Assembly (NCBI GenBank): GCA_944385265.1
Contig: CALWWO010000176.1
Location: 1 to 11,151 of the forward strand
From: an uncultured Oscillospiraceae bacterium
Lineage (GTDB): Bacteria; Bacillota_A; Clostridia; Oscillospirales; Oscillospiraceae
Direction: 5' to 3'
Length of the DNA: 11,151 bases
Shown: positions 1-7,361 of the stretch, piece by piece
Layout of the letters: each line of letters begins with the position of its first letter
Position numbering within the stretch: the first letter of the stretch is position 1
Notes under the pieces: model-generated
The model's input: the letters and a program-made list of their open reading frames with translations, nothing else
Told to the model about the DNA's origin: nothing
Database searches by the model: none
Position numbers and translations under genes: made by a program

Positions 1-1128
1 TTCTAGTTCTTCTTTATTTATTTCTTTATACCATTTTTCATCAAAAAATCCAAGATAGGGAACGTTATTTATCGAAGTATTTTGAACAAATTTTGCCTTT
101 ACATTTTCTTTTCCAAAAACAGCGTATAGAATATTAACATTACGCTCAAAATGTGTAGAATTTACTATAGTAATCTGTACCTTGTCTGAAAAGCGGATGA
201 AATCGTCGTCATTAGCTTGTATATACTCCGCAAAGTCATCCACGCAATCGGGCATGAGAATTATTTCAAGTTGCCTTGTTTTAAAATAGGCTGCAAGATA
301 GGGATAGCTGACCAGACGCACATTTTCTGGTAACAGGTCCTCTCCAAAAAATTCTTTACGTCCGGGCAGCACTGTTAAAAATACAGCGTCGTTTTCTCCC
401 GTTTGTCCTTGCAAATTTTTGAAAGTTTTCTGAAGAAGCGTAAAATCAGAGTATGCATCTGTGTCGCTGCGGGCAAATATCAACGTCAACTTGTTTAAAT
501 TTCTGCAAAAAGCCTGTTTTTTTAACCAATCTATCTGCTGATATTTATACAAGTACTGCAAAGCTCGCATTTGATTGATTGTAAACCCCTCTTCGCCATA
601 TACTGGTCTTTTAAAATAAGAGGTCGTAAGTTGATTTTCAAACCAGTACATGAGAGGCTCTATATCGCATTGCGGATTTTCACGGTAAAACCTATCGAGG
701 TCGAAATTTTCAAAAGGGAGATACCTTTTTTTCCATCCGAGCGTCGTATAATGATCAAGCGGAAGTTGTTTACGTCTCTCGCTTTTTCCCATGTATTTCG
801 CCGCGTACCACGGACTGTCAAACATATAATAATATTTACAACCGAAAAATGATATATCATCATTAATAGGTCTGCGTTCTTTTTGCCCAAATACGAGATA
901 ATGGTACAGAGCATGCGCACCGGCAGCTTTTACGTCCGGGTTGTCAATGTAATATTGATGCGCGTCAAAAAACTGCGACGGATTATTCTCTTTTCTTCTT
1001 CCTATTGTAAAATCATACGGAATACATAGCCATCTCGGTATGTGATATCTGTTCGAATAATAGTCTTTATCAAAATAAGGTGACTCGCCGAGCAGTTTGC
1101 ACGCACGTATGAATGTGATTGGATTCAT
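1..1128 (-). CDS. Large polysaccharide-locus protein with FDxxYYxxNPDV repeats, 5' part only (runs off left edge)
   Basis: An open frame without a stop runs from an ATG at 1128 to base 1, giving 376 codons of an incomplete protein. An in-frame TAA directly precedes the ATG, so the start is fixed. It lies 5 nt after the aminotransferase stop, with a GAAGGT-like ribosome site inside that gene's end. Residues about 17-165 carry degenerate repeats: YFDKDYYSNRY; then FFDAHQYYIDNPDVKAAG followed by HYLVFGQKERRP at about 53-87; then SPWYAAKYMG with DHYTTLGWKKRYLP; then FDLDRFYREN. Repeats of the form FDxxYYLxxNPDV...HYLxxGxxEGRxP are known next to glycosyltransferase domains in bacterial polysaccharide clusters. 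Residues about 210-376 (from LTLIFARSD onward) look like an alpha/beta domain that I do not recognise, and end in another FFDEKWY-like segment. Likely a glycosyltransferase or rhamnan-synthesis (RgpF-like) protein by context only. No signal peptide is seen. This stretch looks more A+T-rich than the rest of the operon. Confidence 0.82.
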   Translation of the reverse strand, partial: MNPITFIRACKLLGESPYFDKDYYSNRYHIPRWLCIPYDFTIGRRKENNPSQFFDAHQYYIDNPDVKAAGAHALYHYLVFGQKERRPINDDISFFGCKYYYMFDSPWYAAKYMGKSERRKQLPLDHYTTLGWKKRYLPFENFDLDRFYRENPQCDIEPLMYWFENQLTTSYFKRPVYGEEGFTINQMRALQYLYKYQQIDWLKKQAFCRNLNKLTLIFARSDTDAYSDFTLLQKTFKNLQGQTGENDAVFLTVLPGRKEFFGEDLLPENVRLVSYPYLAAYFKTRQLEIILMPDCVDDFAEYIQANDDDFIRFSDKVQITIVNSTHFERNVNILYAVFGKENVKAKFVQNTSINNVPYLGFFDEKWYKEINKEELE

Positions 1129-1133
1129 TTATA

Positions 1134-2255
1134 TCAACCAACCTTCTGAGCGGATTTGATATAATCGCATATCATAGAAACAGAATCGAGCTCCAGTCCG
1201 TTATATATAGGCAGACAAAGCACCTGGCTGCTAGCTTTGCGGGCGACAGAGACATCCGCGCATTTGCCGAGCTGTTCGTAGCACTTAAAATCACATGTAA
1301 GCGGATAGAAATATTTCCTTGCGAAAATATTGTTTTCCTTCAGCTTGCTATATAGCTCATCTCTTGAAATACCAAACTTCTTCTCATCAACAAGGATTGG
1401 CATATATGCATAATTGTACTCGACCTCCGGTGCAGCTTCCGGTACGAAAAATCTGATACCCTCGACCGAAGACAGTTGCTCCCTGTAAGCCATCGTTATG
1501 TTTTTTCTCTCTGCAATTATCTCATTTATATGCTTCAGGTTTGCAATACCCATCGCCGCCTGGAATTCATTCATCTTGGCGTTTCCGCCAATACAAACGA
1601 TCTCTTCCTCATTTATAATACCATAATTACGGAGAAACCCCATTTTTTCAAAAGCGGGAGAGTTATTTTTTGCAACAACAGCGCCACCCTCAATAGTATG
1701 AAACAGCTTTGTTGCGTGGAAGCTTAACATAGATACATCCCCCCACGCACAAATGCTCTCACCCTTATATTTTACTCCAAAAGCATGTGCAGCATCATAG
1801 ACCACTTTCAAATTATGTTTTTTCGCGATTTTCTCAATTCCCTCGACATCACATGGATGACCATATACGTGAACTGGAACAATCGCCGTAGTTTTTTCCG
1901 TGATAAGTTCCTCTATCTTATTTATATCAATCGTAAGATTATCGTCGTTTATATCGCAAAATACCGGCGTGCTTCCTGTACGGACAAGTGCATTGGTCGT
2001 CGACACAAACGTAAACGGAGTAGTGATAACCTCTCCTCCAAGCTCAAGTCCTGTAAAAGCCGTCTCTAAAGCCAGATGACCGTTCACCGTTAAATGCAGA
2101 TTATCTAACCCGAGAAATTTCTTTAATTCAGCTTCAAGCTCATTATGCAGCTCCCCACTGTTGGTAATCCAGTGCTTATTCCAGATTTCATTTATCATTT
2201 TATCGAAATCGTCTTTATTCGGCAAAAATGGTCTTGTTACCGTGATGCTCTTCAT
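1134..2255 (-). CDS. DegT/DnrJ/EryC1/StrS-family PLP sugar aminotransferase, VioA/FdtB-like
   Basis: A 373-residue protein, normal length for the family. It transfers an amino group, usually from glutamate, to a keto-deoxysugar nucleotide in the cytoplasm. Visible landmarks: N-terminal VTRPFLP and WITNSG (about 6-34), NGHLAL (58-63) at the cofactor phosphate site, EVITTPFTFVST (75-86), the PVHVYGHPCDVE segment (127-138), VYDAAHAFG with the pyridine-binding Asp154, and SFHATKLFHT with the Schiff-base Lys183. The C-terminal half has FFVPEAAPEVEYNYAYMPILV and RKYFYPLT. The opening and the HATK...EGGA segment resemble VioA (dTDP-4-amino-4,6-dideoxyglucose synthesis) and FdtB/QdtB (3-amino sugars). 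I favour a 4-amino-6-deoxyhexose product, but the regiochemistry cannot be read with certainty. The start has a GAGGA ribosome site 8 nt upstream. It follows the glycosyltransferase by 71 nt and precedes the next gene by 5 nt. No acetyl- or formyl-transferase partner is in view. Confidence 0.93.
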   Translation of the reverse strand: MKSITVTRPFLPNKDDFDKMINEIWNKHWITNSGELHNELEAELKKFLGLDNLHLTVNGHLALETAFTGLELGGEVITTPFTFVSTTNALVRTGSTPVFCDINDDNLTIDINKIEELITEKTTAIVPVHVYGHPCDVEGIEKIAKKHNLKVVYDAAHAFGVKYKGESICAWGDVSMLSFHATKLFHTIEGGAVVAKNNSPAFEKMGFLRNYGIINEEEIVCIGGNAKMNEFQAAMGIANLKHINEIIAERKNITMAYREQLSSVEGIRFFVPEAAPEVEYNYAYMPILVDEKKFGISRDELYSKLKENNIFARKYFYPLTCDFKCYEQLGKCADVSVARKASSQVLCLPIYNGLELDSVSMICDYIKSAQKVG

Positions 2256-2326
2256 CTTAAAATCCTCACATTCTTTTTATTTTTAAAGCGTTTCGGAGTA
2301 ATTTTCTCCATAAAATATCCCGCATT

Positions 2327-4132
2327 CTATGGGGTAGCGCTCATATAAAGCGCAATTTTACCTGTTATTCTACGGTAGAAATGATAAAGCCGCTGAACGC
2401 TGCGAAATAAGATAGTCTGTCTTTTATCTTTCATTAGCTCCAAAAATCTACCTTTTGGCGATGTGTCCGGCGGCGTCTCATCTTCTTTTACATATGCGGC
2501 ATATCTGTCGCGTATCGTAGAAAGAAGCTTATCAAGTTCCTCTTGCCGCCGCCTTCTTTGCTGCTCATCAGCCGGTACTCTATACATTGACGTAGTTTTT
2601 TCTACATATAAGAACGGCTTGTGCAAGGCATATCGAATCCACATATCCCAATCCTCAAGATATGGAAGCGTCTCATCCATCCCGCCGCACTCTGCGAATA
2701 AGTCGCGATGAAACATAACCGCCTGTATAGGGAAGCAATTATATTGTAGCAATCTCTGGACGTCAAAATCAAACTTCACCTTTGTCGCAATGCTTTTCAC
2801 GCTATACCTATACGGTGATTTTGACAAAACCTTTATTGCAGTCTCTGCGCCAATAGCATATGCAACCTTGTATTCAGGCTGCCGCTGAAGCGCCATCACC
2901 AGCGTCTCCACATGATCTGCCAAAAGCACGTCATCATCGTCAAGAAAATTAAAATATTCTCCTGTCGCCATTCGCATGCCCTCGTTACCGCTGTGGCATC
3001 TACCGCGCTTTTCTATGGATGCTTTATAAATAATATTAAGATCTGAAAATTCTTTTTCTATCATGGTTTTAGATACTTCTGGTCCATCTTCTGCCACAAC
3101 GACCTCAATATTTTTATACGTTTGATTACGCACGCTTATCAGCGCCTCTCTTAGCATATCAGGTCTGCCGCAGGTGCGTATTATTATCGATATCTTTTTA
3201 TCTCCTATCGGTCGGTCACACTCAAAAAACGCGCCGTACCGGCGGAGCTCATAATCAAGTCCGTAAAACCGTATATTTAATTTTTTTATCGCGTCCCAAT
3301 TTTTCCGGCGCCATTTTCTCGCCAATCTATACGCCGGCTTCATACCTCTGTAAGCTTTCCAAACTGCTTTACGCATTTTCTTTGCCTGTGATGACCGCAG
3401 CAGCATCGCATAAAACAGCATATATCCAATCACTCGTTCTTTAAAAGAGCCAAATTTATTTCGCAGGAGCAGATGATTTACAAGTGAATATATAAACTGC
3501 GTCGGCTTTACCTCTCCCGCTTTTTGATAGCAATAGTGCCGTATCGTCGATTTTGGGACATATCGTATCTCAAATCCCTCTTTCCTGACACGCCAGCTCA
3601 AATCGACATCCTCGCCATACATGAAGAAGCTTGGATCAAACCCCCCAATTTTTTTATACAGCTCTCTTTTGATCACAAACGCGGCGCCGCTGCTCCATGT
3701 GACCTTTCCTGTAAGGGGATCGTAATACTTAGGGTGCTCATAGGGAAATTGCCGCAACTCCCACATTGCAAAAACATTTTCCGTGTTCTCTTCTATCGCA
3801 CGTGCGAGTTCGCTAAGCGTATCAGTATATACCTCTGTATCTATATTGAGAAATAACAGGTACGGCGCATTTCCAAAGGTGCTGCCAAGATTATTTCCCT
3901 TGCCAAAGCCCAGATTTTCTTTTTGCACGCTTATTTCAAAACATCTAAACCTATCGCCATATACTTCACAAGCGCGCTCAAGTCCCGCTACTGTTTTATC
4001 CGAAGAGTCATTATCCACAAAATATAGTCCTACGCGCTTTAAATCGTAATCCGAAGCCGCAAGGCTGCGTATACAGCCGTCTATCCATTTTTCAGAATTG
4101 TAGGTTACAAAAATGACGTCGAATTCAGTCAT
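2327..4132 (-). CDS. Tandem GT2 glycosyltransferase (two GT-A domains)
   Basis: A 601-residue protein with two family-2 glycosyltransferase domains joined by a basic linker. Domain 1 (about 4-240): FDVIFVTYNSEKW, FVDNDSSDKT with Asp40, NLGFGKGNN (73-81), the metal-binding NIDTE (96-100), and GGFDPSFFMYGEDVDLSWR (163-181), all typical of rhamnosyltransferase-like enzymes. Linker 240-310 is rich in Lys and Arg (for example KKMRKAVWKAYRG) and could touch the membrane. Domain 2 (about 313-520): ISIIIRTCGRPDM, AEDG (347-350), FLDDDD (396-401) as the nucleotide-sugar/metal site, and LPYLEDWDMWIRY (489-501) near the catalytic base. Two active sites suggest addition of two sugars or of an alternating pair; donors are unknown. 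Start: a GTG at 4186 overlaps the upstream stop by 4 nt, but ATG 4132 has an AAAGGGGTGA site and puts the beta-strand of the GT-A fold at the N terminus as usual, so I chose 4132. No signal peptide. Confidence 0.93.
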   Translation of the reverse strand: MTEFDVIFVTYNSEKWIDGCIRSLAASDYDLKRVGLYFVDNDSSDKTVAGLERACEVYGDRFRCFEISVQKENLGFGKGNNLGSTFGNAPYLLFLNIDTEVYTDTLSELARAIEENTENVFAMWELRQFPYEHPKYYDPLTGKVTWSSGAAFVIKRELYKKIGGFDPSFFMYGEDVDLSWRVRKEGFEIRYVPKSTIRHYCYQKAGEVKPTQFIYSLVNHLLLRNKFGSFKERVIGYMLFYAMLLRSSQAKKMRKAVWKAYRGMKPAYRLARKWRRKNWDAIKKLNIRFYGLDYELRRYGAFFECDRPIGDKKISIIIRTCGRPDMLREALISVRNQTYKNIEVVVAEDGPEVSKTMIEKEFSDLNIIYKASIEKRGRCHSGNEGMRMATGEYFNFLDDDDVLLADHVETLVMALQRQPEYKVAYAIGAETAIKVLSKSPYRYSVKSIATKVKFDFDVQRLLQYNCFPIQAVMFHRDLFAECGGMDETLPYLEDWDMWIRYALHKPFLYVEKTTSMYRVPADEQQRRRRQEELDKLLSTIRDRYAAYVKEDETPPDTSPKGRFLELMKDKRQTILFRSVQRLYHFYRRITGKIALYMSATP

Positions 4133-4136
4133 ATCT

Positions 4137-4146
4137 TCACCCCTTT
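4137..4146 (-). promoter_or_regulatory. Ribosome binding site of the tandem glycosyltransferase
   Basis: AAAGGGGTGA on the minus strand, with the GGGG core 7 nt before the ATG at 4132. It decides the start in favour of 4132 over the upstream GTG at 4186, which would add an atypical 18-residue polar leader. The GTG overlaps the ATPase stop as GTGA, so translational coupling from there cannot be fully excluded. Confidence 0.7.
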
Positions 4147-4182
4147 CCTGTTGTATAAAACTATTATCTGTTTGTGAAAACC

Positions 4183-4911
4183 TCACGCATTTGCATACGC
4201 ATCACAGACCTCCTGCGCGTCTCCCGCCATTTTTACATGTCCGTGCTCCAACCAGACTACGCGATTGCACATTCTGCGTATCTGATTCAGCTCATGGGAA
4301 ACAAAAAGCACCGTGGTACCTCCGCTCATCAATTCCATCATACGATTATGGCTCTTCTCTTGAAAATTTGCATCTCCGACTGCGAGGACCTCATCCACTA
4401 TCAATATATCAGGCTCAACTACCGTGGCTATCGAAAAAGCCAAACGAGCTATCATTCCAGACGAGTAATTTCTAAGCGGGGTGTCTATAAACTGCCCTAT
4501 TCCAGAAAACTCGACTATATTATCATATCTTGCACGCAAAAATTCTTCTGAATATCCAAGTATCGCTCCATTTAAAAAGATATTTTCTTTGCCAGTCATA
4601 TCAAAATCGAATCCGCTGCCAAGTTCCAGCATAGGGACAACTCCCGCCCGCACTGTAACAGTGCCCTCTGATGGTCTGAGAATACCCGAAATAATCTTCA
4701 ATATTGTGCTTTTGCCGGCCCCGTTTGAGCCAATAAGTCCAACGACTTCGCCGCGGTTTACATCAAAGCTAACATCTTTGAGCGCTTCAAACTCATTATA
4801 TTTTAGCTTTCCCCTAAGCCCCTGTATAACATATTCTTTTATACTGCTTATCCTATCGTTCGCCATACGAAAGCGCATAGTCACATTTTTGACTTCTATC
4901 ATTTTCTCCAT
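4183..4911 (-). CDS. Polysaccharide ABC exporter ATPase (Wzt/KpsT/TagH type, short form)
   Basis: A 242-residue cytoplasmic nucleotide-binding subunit that powers export of a lipid-linked polysaccharide through the adjacent permease. Motifs: an N-terminal region [10 protein letters not shown] followed by an insertion ([14 protein letters not shown]) typical of Wzt/TagH ATPases; Walker A GSNGAGKS at about 82-89; a Q-loop-region segment with [24 protein letters not shown] (about 112-135, described by positions), the hallmark of polysaccharide exporters; signature YSSGM near 169; Walker [13 protein letters not shown] near 188-199; switch FVSHE near 223. It ends shortly after the switch, so it lacks the C-terminal carbohydrate-binding domain of the ~400-residue Wzt proteins such as those of E. 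coli O8/O9a, and is close in size to KpsT and Klebsiella O2a Wzt. Start ATG 4911 has AAGGAGA (4920-4926) 8 nt upstream, overlapping the permease stop. Its TGA overlaps the alternative GTG of the next gene. Confidence 0.95.
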   Translation of the reverse strand: MEKMIEVKNVTMRFRMANDRISSIKEYVIQGLRGKLKYNEFEALKDVSFDVNRGEVVGLIGSNGAGKSTILKIISGILRPSEGTVTVRAGVVPMLELGSGFDFDMTGKENIFLNGAILGYSEEFLRARYDNIVEFSGIGQFIDTPLRNYSSGMIARLAFSIATVVEPDILIVDEVLAVGDANFQEKSHNRMMELMSGGTTVLFVSHELNQIRRMCNRVVWLEHGHVKMAGDAQEVCDAYANA

Positions 4912-4924
4912 TAAAAGCGTCTCC

Positions 4925-6382
4925 TTACAGATGCATAACGAACTTGTTTTGATTTTTCCTAAACACTGTTATGCCAATTATCATTGAGATTAACGCAATA
5001 CCAGCGCATTTGATATAAGCCATAGGCTCTGGAGACACGCCGTTTATAATACATGTCCTTGCAAAATCAATATACTGATACATAGGATTCATGCGAAAAT
5101 ACGGCAACAACTCTGCCGGTACGATAGTCTCTGGCCAAAATATTGGGGTCAAATACATCCACGCCATACTTATTACACTCCATAAAAACTGTGTGTCTTG
5201 AAAAAATGTCATTGAAGTGGATAAAAGCATAACCATCCCGGCAATAAAACCTGTCAAGCATATAATATCAAATATCAGCAGAAGTAGTGACGGACGAAAT
5301 GGCGTACCTGTAAATATCATAAATAGAAATATGGGTAGAATAGCTAGAGAAAAATTTATTAAAGACGAAAACACCTTTGATATTGGATAAATATATTTCG
5401 GCATATATACTTTTTTTATAAGCGCCGCATTGCTGGTTATAGAAACCATACCTGTAGATGTCGCCTCGCTAAAAAAGTTAAAGAAAACTATACCGGTAAG
5501 TAAATACAGAGGATAATTAGGGACATCACTTCTAAATATTGTAGAAAACACGACATACTGTACAGCCATCGACAAAAGCGGATTAAGAAAGCTCCACGCC
5601 ACACCGAGAGCCGAACGTTTATACTTTATCTTAAAATCGCGCGAGATAAGTTGCTTTAACAGGAATGAATATTTGCAATATATAATGCAAATCATTGCAA
5701 CAATGTTATTTTTTCCTTTTTTAGTCTGCTTCCACATAACGGTACCGGATACAACTATAACAACAAAGCCTACAGCGATGATTACCCAGTAAATCTTGTA
5801 AAACGTCAGGAAATTTATACCTTTTGTGCGAATACAGATTTTGCCTTCGCCCTTTTCTCCATTTATGGCAAAAAGGTCCTCTTCTGATATATTTTGTTCA
5901 ACATCAACCCTGCCTGTTGAGACGGCTTTCCCGTAACAGACCGACACTGCATTTCCTGTGGTACAACCATTAGCAGACAGCGTCATAGTAAGTGCCCTTC
6001 CGCGATATCCGTCTATTGGCTCATCCAACAAAACACTGAAATAAGCGCCGTTCGGCAGTGTTGATACGTCTATGCTTACTTGTGCCACAACAGAATTATT
6101 TTCATCTGTCAGTGTTAAAATGAGCTCGCCAGTATTCTCTCTGCCATATGTTGTTGTATAAAGATCCAGCCCTGTAAATTGATCAGTTTCGATAAAGATA
6201 CGTTGAGTTATTTCTACACCATCAACTATCTCTCCAACGTCGGCTGCAGGTGACAGCATCTCATCTCCTTCTACCTCTGTGTATCGAAACTGCTCATAAG
6301 CCACAAGATATACCATCAGTGACAAAAGCAAATATGAAAGAAGCAGTATATACAAAAAGCGTTTTGCTTTTTTAAAATCCAT
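4925..6382 (-). CDS. Polysaccharide ABC exporter permease (Wzm/TagG type) with an N-terminal membrane-anchored ectodomain
   Basis: A 485-residue protein from ATG 6382, against about 260-280 for an ordinary Wzm. Numbering here is from that ATG. Residues about 8-28 form a first membrane segment ([20 protein letters not shown]). Residues about 30-190 are soluble and probably outside the membrane, with beta-strand alternation: [21 protein letters not shown], then [41 protein letters not shown]. Residues about 192-214 are a second membrane segment, followed by a basic KQTKKGK stretch. From about 235 the classic ABC-2 permease starts: [20 protein letters not shown], then [13 protein letters not shown], further hydrophobic helices, and [11 protein letters not shown] and [15 protein letters not shown] near the end. 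It is first in the operon, and its stop overlaps the ATPase ribosome site. A GTG at 6385 lies 3 nt upstream and is an equally possible start. Confidence 0.93.
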   Translation of the reverse strand: MDFKKAKRFLYILLLSYLLLSLMVYLVAYEQFRYTEVEGDEMLSPAADVGEIVDGVEITQRIFIETDQFTGLDLYTTTYGRENTGELILTLTDENNSVVAQVSIDVSTLPNGAYFSVLLDEPIDGYRGRALTMTLSANGCTTGNAVSVCYGKAVSTGRVDVEQNISEEDLFAINGEKGEGKICIRTKGINFLTFYKIYWVIIAVGFVVIVVSGTVMWKQTKKGKNNIVAMICIIYCKYSFLLKQLISRDFKIKYKRSALGVAWSFLNPLLSMAVQYVVFSTIFRSDVPNYPLYLLTGIVFFNFFSEATSTGMVSITSNAALIKKVYMPKYIYPISKVFSSLINFSLAILPIFLFMIFTGTPFRPSLLLLIFDIICLTGFIAGMVMLLSTSMTFFQDTQFLWSVISMAWMYLTPIFWPETIVPAELLPYFRMNPMYQYIDFARTCIINGVSPEPMAYIKCAGIALISMIIGITVFRKNQNKFVMHL

Positions 6383-6391
6383 CACCCAGTT

Positions 6392-6398
6392 TCCTCCT
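6392..6398 (-). promoter_or_regulatory. Ribosome binding site of the permease gene
   Basis: AGGAGGA on the minus strand. The AGGAGG core is 10 nt before ATG 6382 and 7 nt before GTG 6385. ATG was preferred as the commoner codon, but the spacing slightly favours GTG; the two differ by one residue. Confidence 0.7.
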
Positions 6399-6441
6399 AA
6401 TCCCTCTACGCGCTTGGCTGGGTCCTGTTAATATCATATAG

Positions 6442-6460
6442 CAAAATTGCCCAAATTTTG
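6442..6460 (-). other. Leader hairpin upstream of the permease gene
   Basis: A perfect 7-bp inverted repeat, CAAAATT and AATTTTG, around a 5-nt loop, within the predicted leader. The stem is mostly A-T and no T tract follows, so it is not an intrinsic terminator. It may be incidental or may be a recognition element for a factor acting on the leader RNA. Confidence 0.35.
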
Positions 6461-6521
6461 AAAGGCATATTTGACCGACCATATAATACATAAATAGGCA
6501 TTTTATCCATATTATCATCTC

Positions 6522-6550
6522 ATTTTACTCCCAACGGCAATTGCTGTCAA
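6522..6550 (-). promoter_or_regulatory. Sigma-A-type promoter of the polysaccharide operon
   Basis: On the minus strand a perfect -35 TTGACA (6545-6550), a 17-nt spacer and a -10 TAAAAT (6522-6527, five of six consensus bases). Transcription would start near 6515 and give a leader of about 130 nt before the permease start. This is the best promoter match in the intergenic region. Confidence 0.7.
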
Positions 6551-6556
6551 CACAAA

Positions 6557-6572
6557 GGGAACTTTTATTCCC
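6557..6572. repeat. Inverted repeat just upstream of the operon -35
   Basis: GGGAA, 6 nt, TTCCC, ending 6 nt from the -35 hexamer. The position would suit an operator or activator site, but a 5-bp arm in A+T-rich DNA can be chance. Confidence 0.25.
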
Positions 6573-6744
6573 ATCAAAATCCTTAATTGTTTATTAACCG
6601 AAATATGCTCAGAATTAGTGATATTAAAACAAAATATTCCTTAATGTTTGTAAAAGGCTCTGTACACCTTCTATAACTACATAAATTATATTCTAGTATA
6701 TTTAATTTGTTTTTGCAGAAACTAAAAAGGCAAATCAAAGCAAC

Positions 6745-6751
6745 AAAGGAG
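6745..6751 (+). promoter_or_regulatory. Ribosome binding site of spoVT
   Basis: AAAGGAG with 9 nt to the ATG at 6761. It rules out the in-frame upstream start near 6707, which would add 18 residues not found in SpoVT/AbrB proteins. Confidence 0.8.
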
Positions 6752-6760
6752 ATTTTATAT

Positions 6761-7300
6761 ATGAAAGCAACTGGAATTGTGCGCCGTATTGATGATTTGG
6801 GGCGTGTTGTTATTCCCAAGGAAATACGGCGCACAATGAGAATTCGCGAAGGCGACCCACTGGAAATATATACAGATAAAGACGGCGAAGTAATCTTCAA
6901 AAAATACTCACCAATGAATGAGCTGTCCGACTTTGCCGCTCAAATATGCGATTCGCTCAGCAAATCCAGCGGGCGCTGTACCGCAATAGCTGACCGCGAC
7001 ACTATTATAGCAGTATGCGGCGTTCCGAAACGTGAACTTGCAGAAAAAGCTATCAGCATAGATCTAGAGCAGATTATGGAAGGACGCCAAATTTACAGCC
7101 GAAAGGACGGCGACCGCGCGCTTCCCGTTTCAGATAACACAGATAAATACAGTATAACCGTTGCCGCCCCTATAATAACCGAAGGCGATATTATGGGATG
7201 CGTGATTTTCTTTTCTGATGACAACGCAGTTGGCGGTGAAATTGAGGTAAAACTCGCACAGACTGTCTCTACATTTTTAGGCAAGCAAATGGAGGCATAA
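6761..7300 (+). CDS. spoVT: Stage V sporulation protein T, AbrB-type transcription regulator with GAF domain
   Basis: A 179-residue DNA-binding regulator, within a residue or so of B. subtilis SpoVT (178). In Bacillus it acts in the forespore, where it activates or represses sigma-G-dependent genes and affects spore coat and germination properties. Residues 1-50 form the AbrB swapped-hairpin domain: MKATGIVRRIDDLGRVVIPK, then EIRRTMRIREGDPLEIY. Residues about 55-179 form the GAF-like domain, which in Bacillus SpoVT mediates tetramer formation and may bind a ligand: CTAIADRDTIIAVCGVPKRE, YSITVAAPIITEGDIMGCVI, and a C-terminal helix VKLAQTVSTFLGKQ. The start at 6761 is set by its ribosome site and the conserved MKATGIVRRIDD opening. 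The gene stands alone on its strand, divergent from the polysaccharide operon and convergent with the esterases, and ends at a shared terminator. Its presence implies an endospore former or a recent descendant of one. Confidence 0.95.
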   Translation: MKATGIVRRIDDLGRVVIPKEIRRTMRIREGDPLEIYTDKDGEVIFKKYSPMNELSDFAAQICDSLSKSSGRCTAIADRDTIIAVCGVPKRELAEKAISIDLEQIMEGRQIYSRKDGDRALPVSDNTDKYSITVAAPIITEGDIMGCVIFFSDDNAVGGEIEVKLAQTVSTFLGKQMEA

Positions 7301-7361
7301 TCGTTAATATCCCTGATTTTTCTTTTTTATCAGGTAGCTTACGCATTTTAAAATTACAAGC

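Larger units (their letters stand above)
6383..6760. other. Divergent intergenic region between polysaccharide operon and spoVT
   Basis: About 380 nt with no convincing gene. It holds the operon promoter (6522-6550), a roughly 130-nt transcribed leader with a small hairpin (6442-6460), an inverted repeat GGGAA-6-TTCCC (6557-6572) just upstream of the -35, and the A+T-rich upstream region of spoVT. For spoVT the best vegetative-type match is TTGTAA (6648-6653), 18 nt, TATAAC (6672-6677), which is weak. I found no sigma-G match (GNATA, about 18 nt, CATNNTA) at a sensible distance from spoVT, although B. subtilis spoVT is a forespore gene. Confidence 0.6.

Noticed and set aside
660..920. 86-codon minus-strand frame inside the left-edge gene
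   Set aside because: It overlaps in another frame the uninterrupted 376-codon frame, which carries recognisable repeats.
2252..2311. 19-codon basic open frame between the glycosyltransferase and aminotransferase, its stop overlapping the aminotransferase ATG
   Set aside because: The ribosome site is weak, the length is within chance expectation and there is no known counterpart. Conservation in relatives would be needed.
4133..4186. GTG start at 4186 for the glycosyltransferase, overlapping the ATPase stop as GTGA
   Set aside because: The added 18 residues are polar and unlike GT2 N termini, and ATG 4132 has a strong ribosome site. Coupling remains possible.
4481..4987. 168-codon open frame on the plus strand
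   Set aside because: It is antisense to the ABC ATPase, whose Walker motifs and ribosome site are unambiguous.
6508..6514. CATATTA resembling a sigma-G -10 element for spoVT
   Set aside because: It lacks a GNATA -35 at the right spacing and is about 250 nt upstream of the gene.
6707..6760. In-frame upstream start for spoVT adding 18 residues
   Set aside because: The conserved opening and the AAAGGAG site place the start at 6761.
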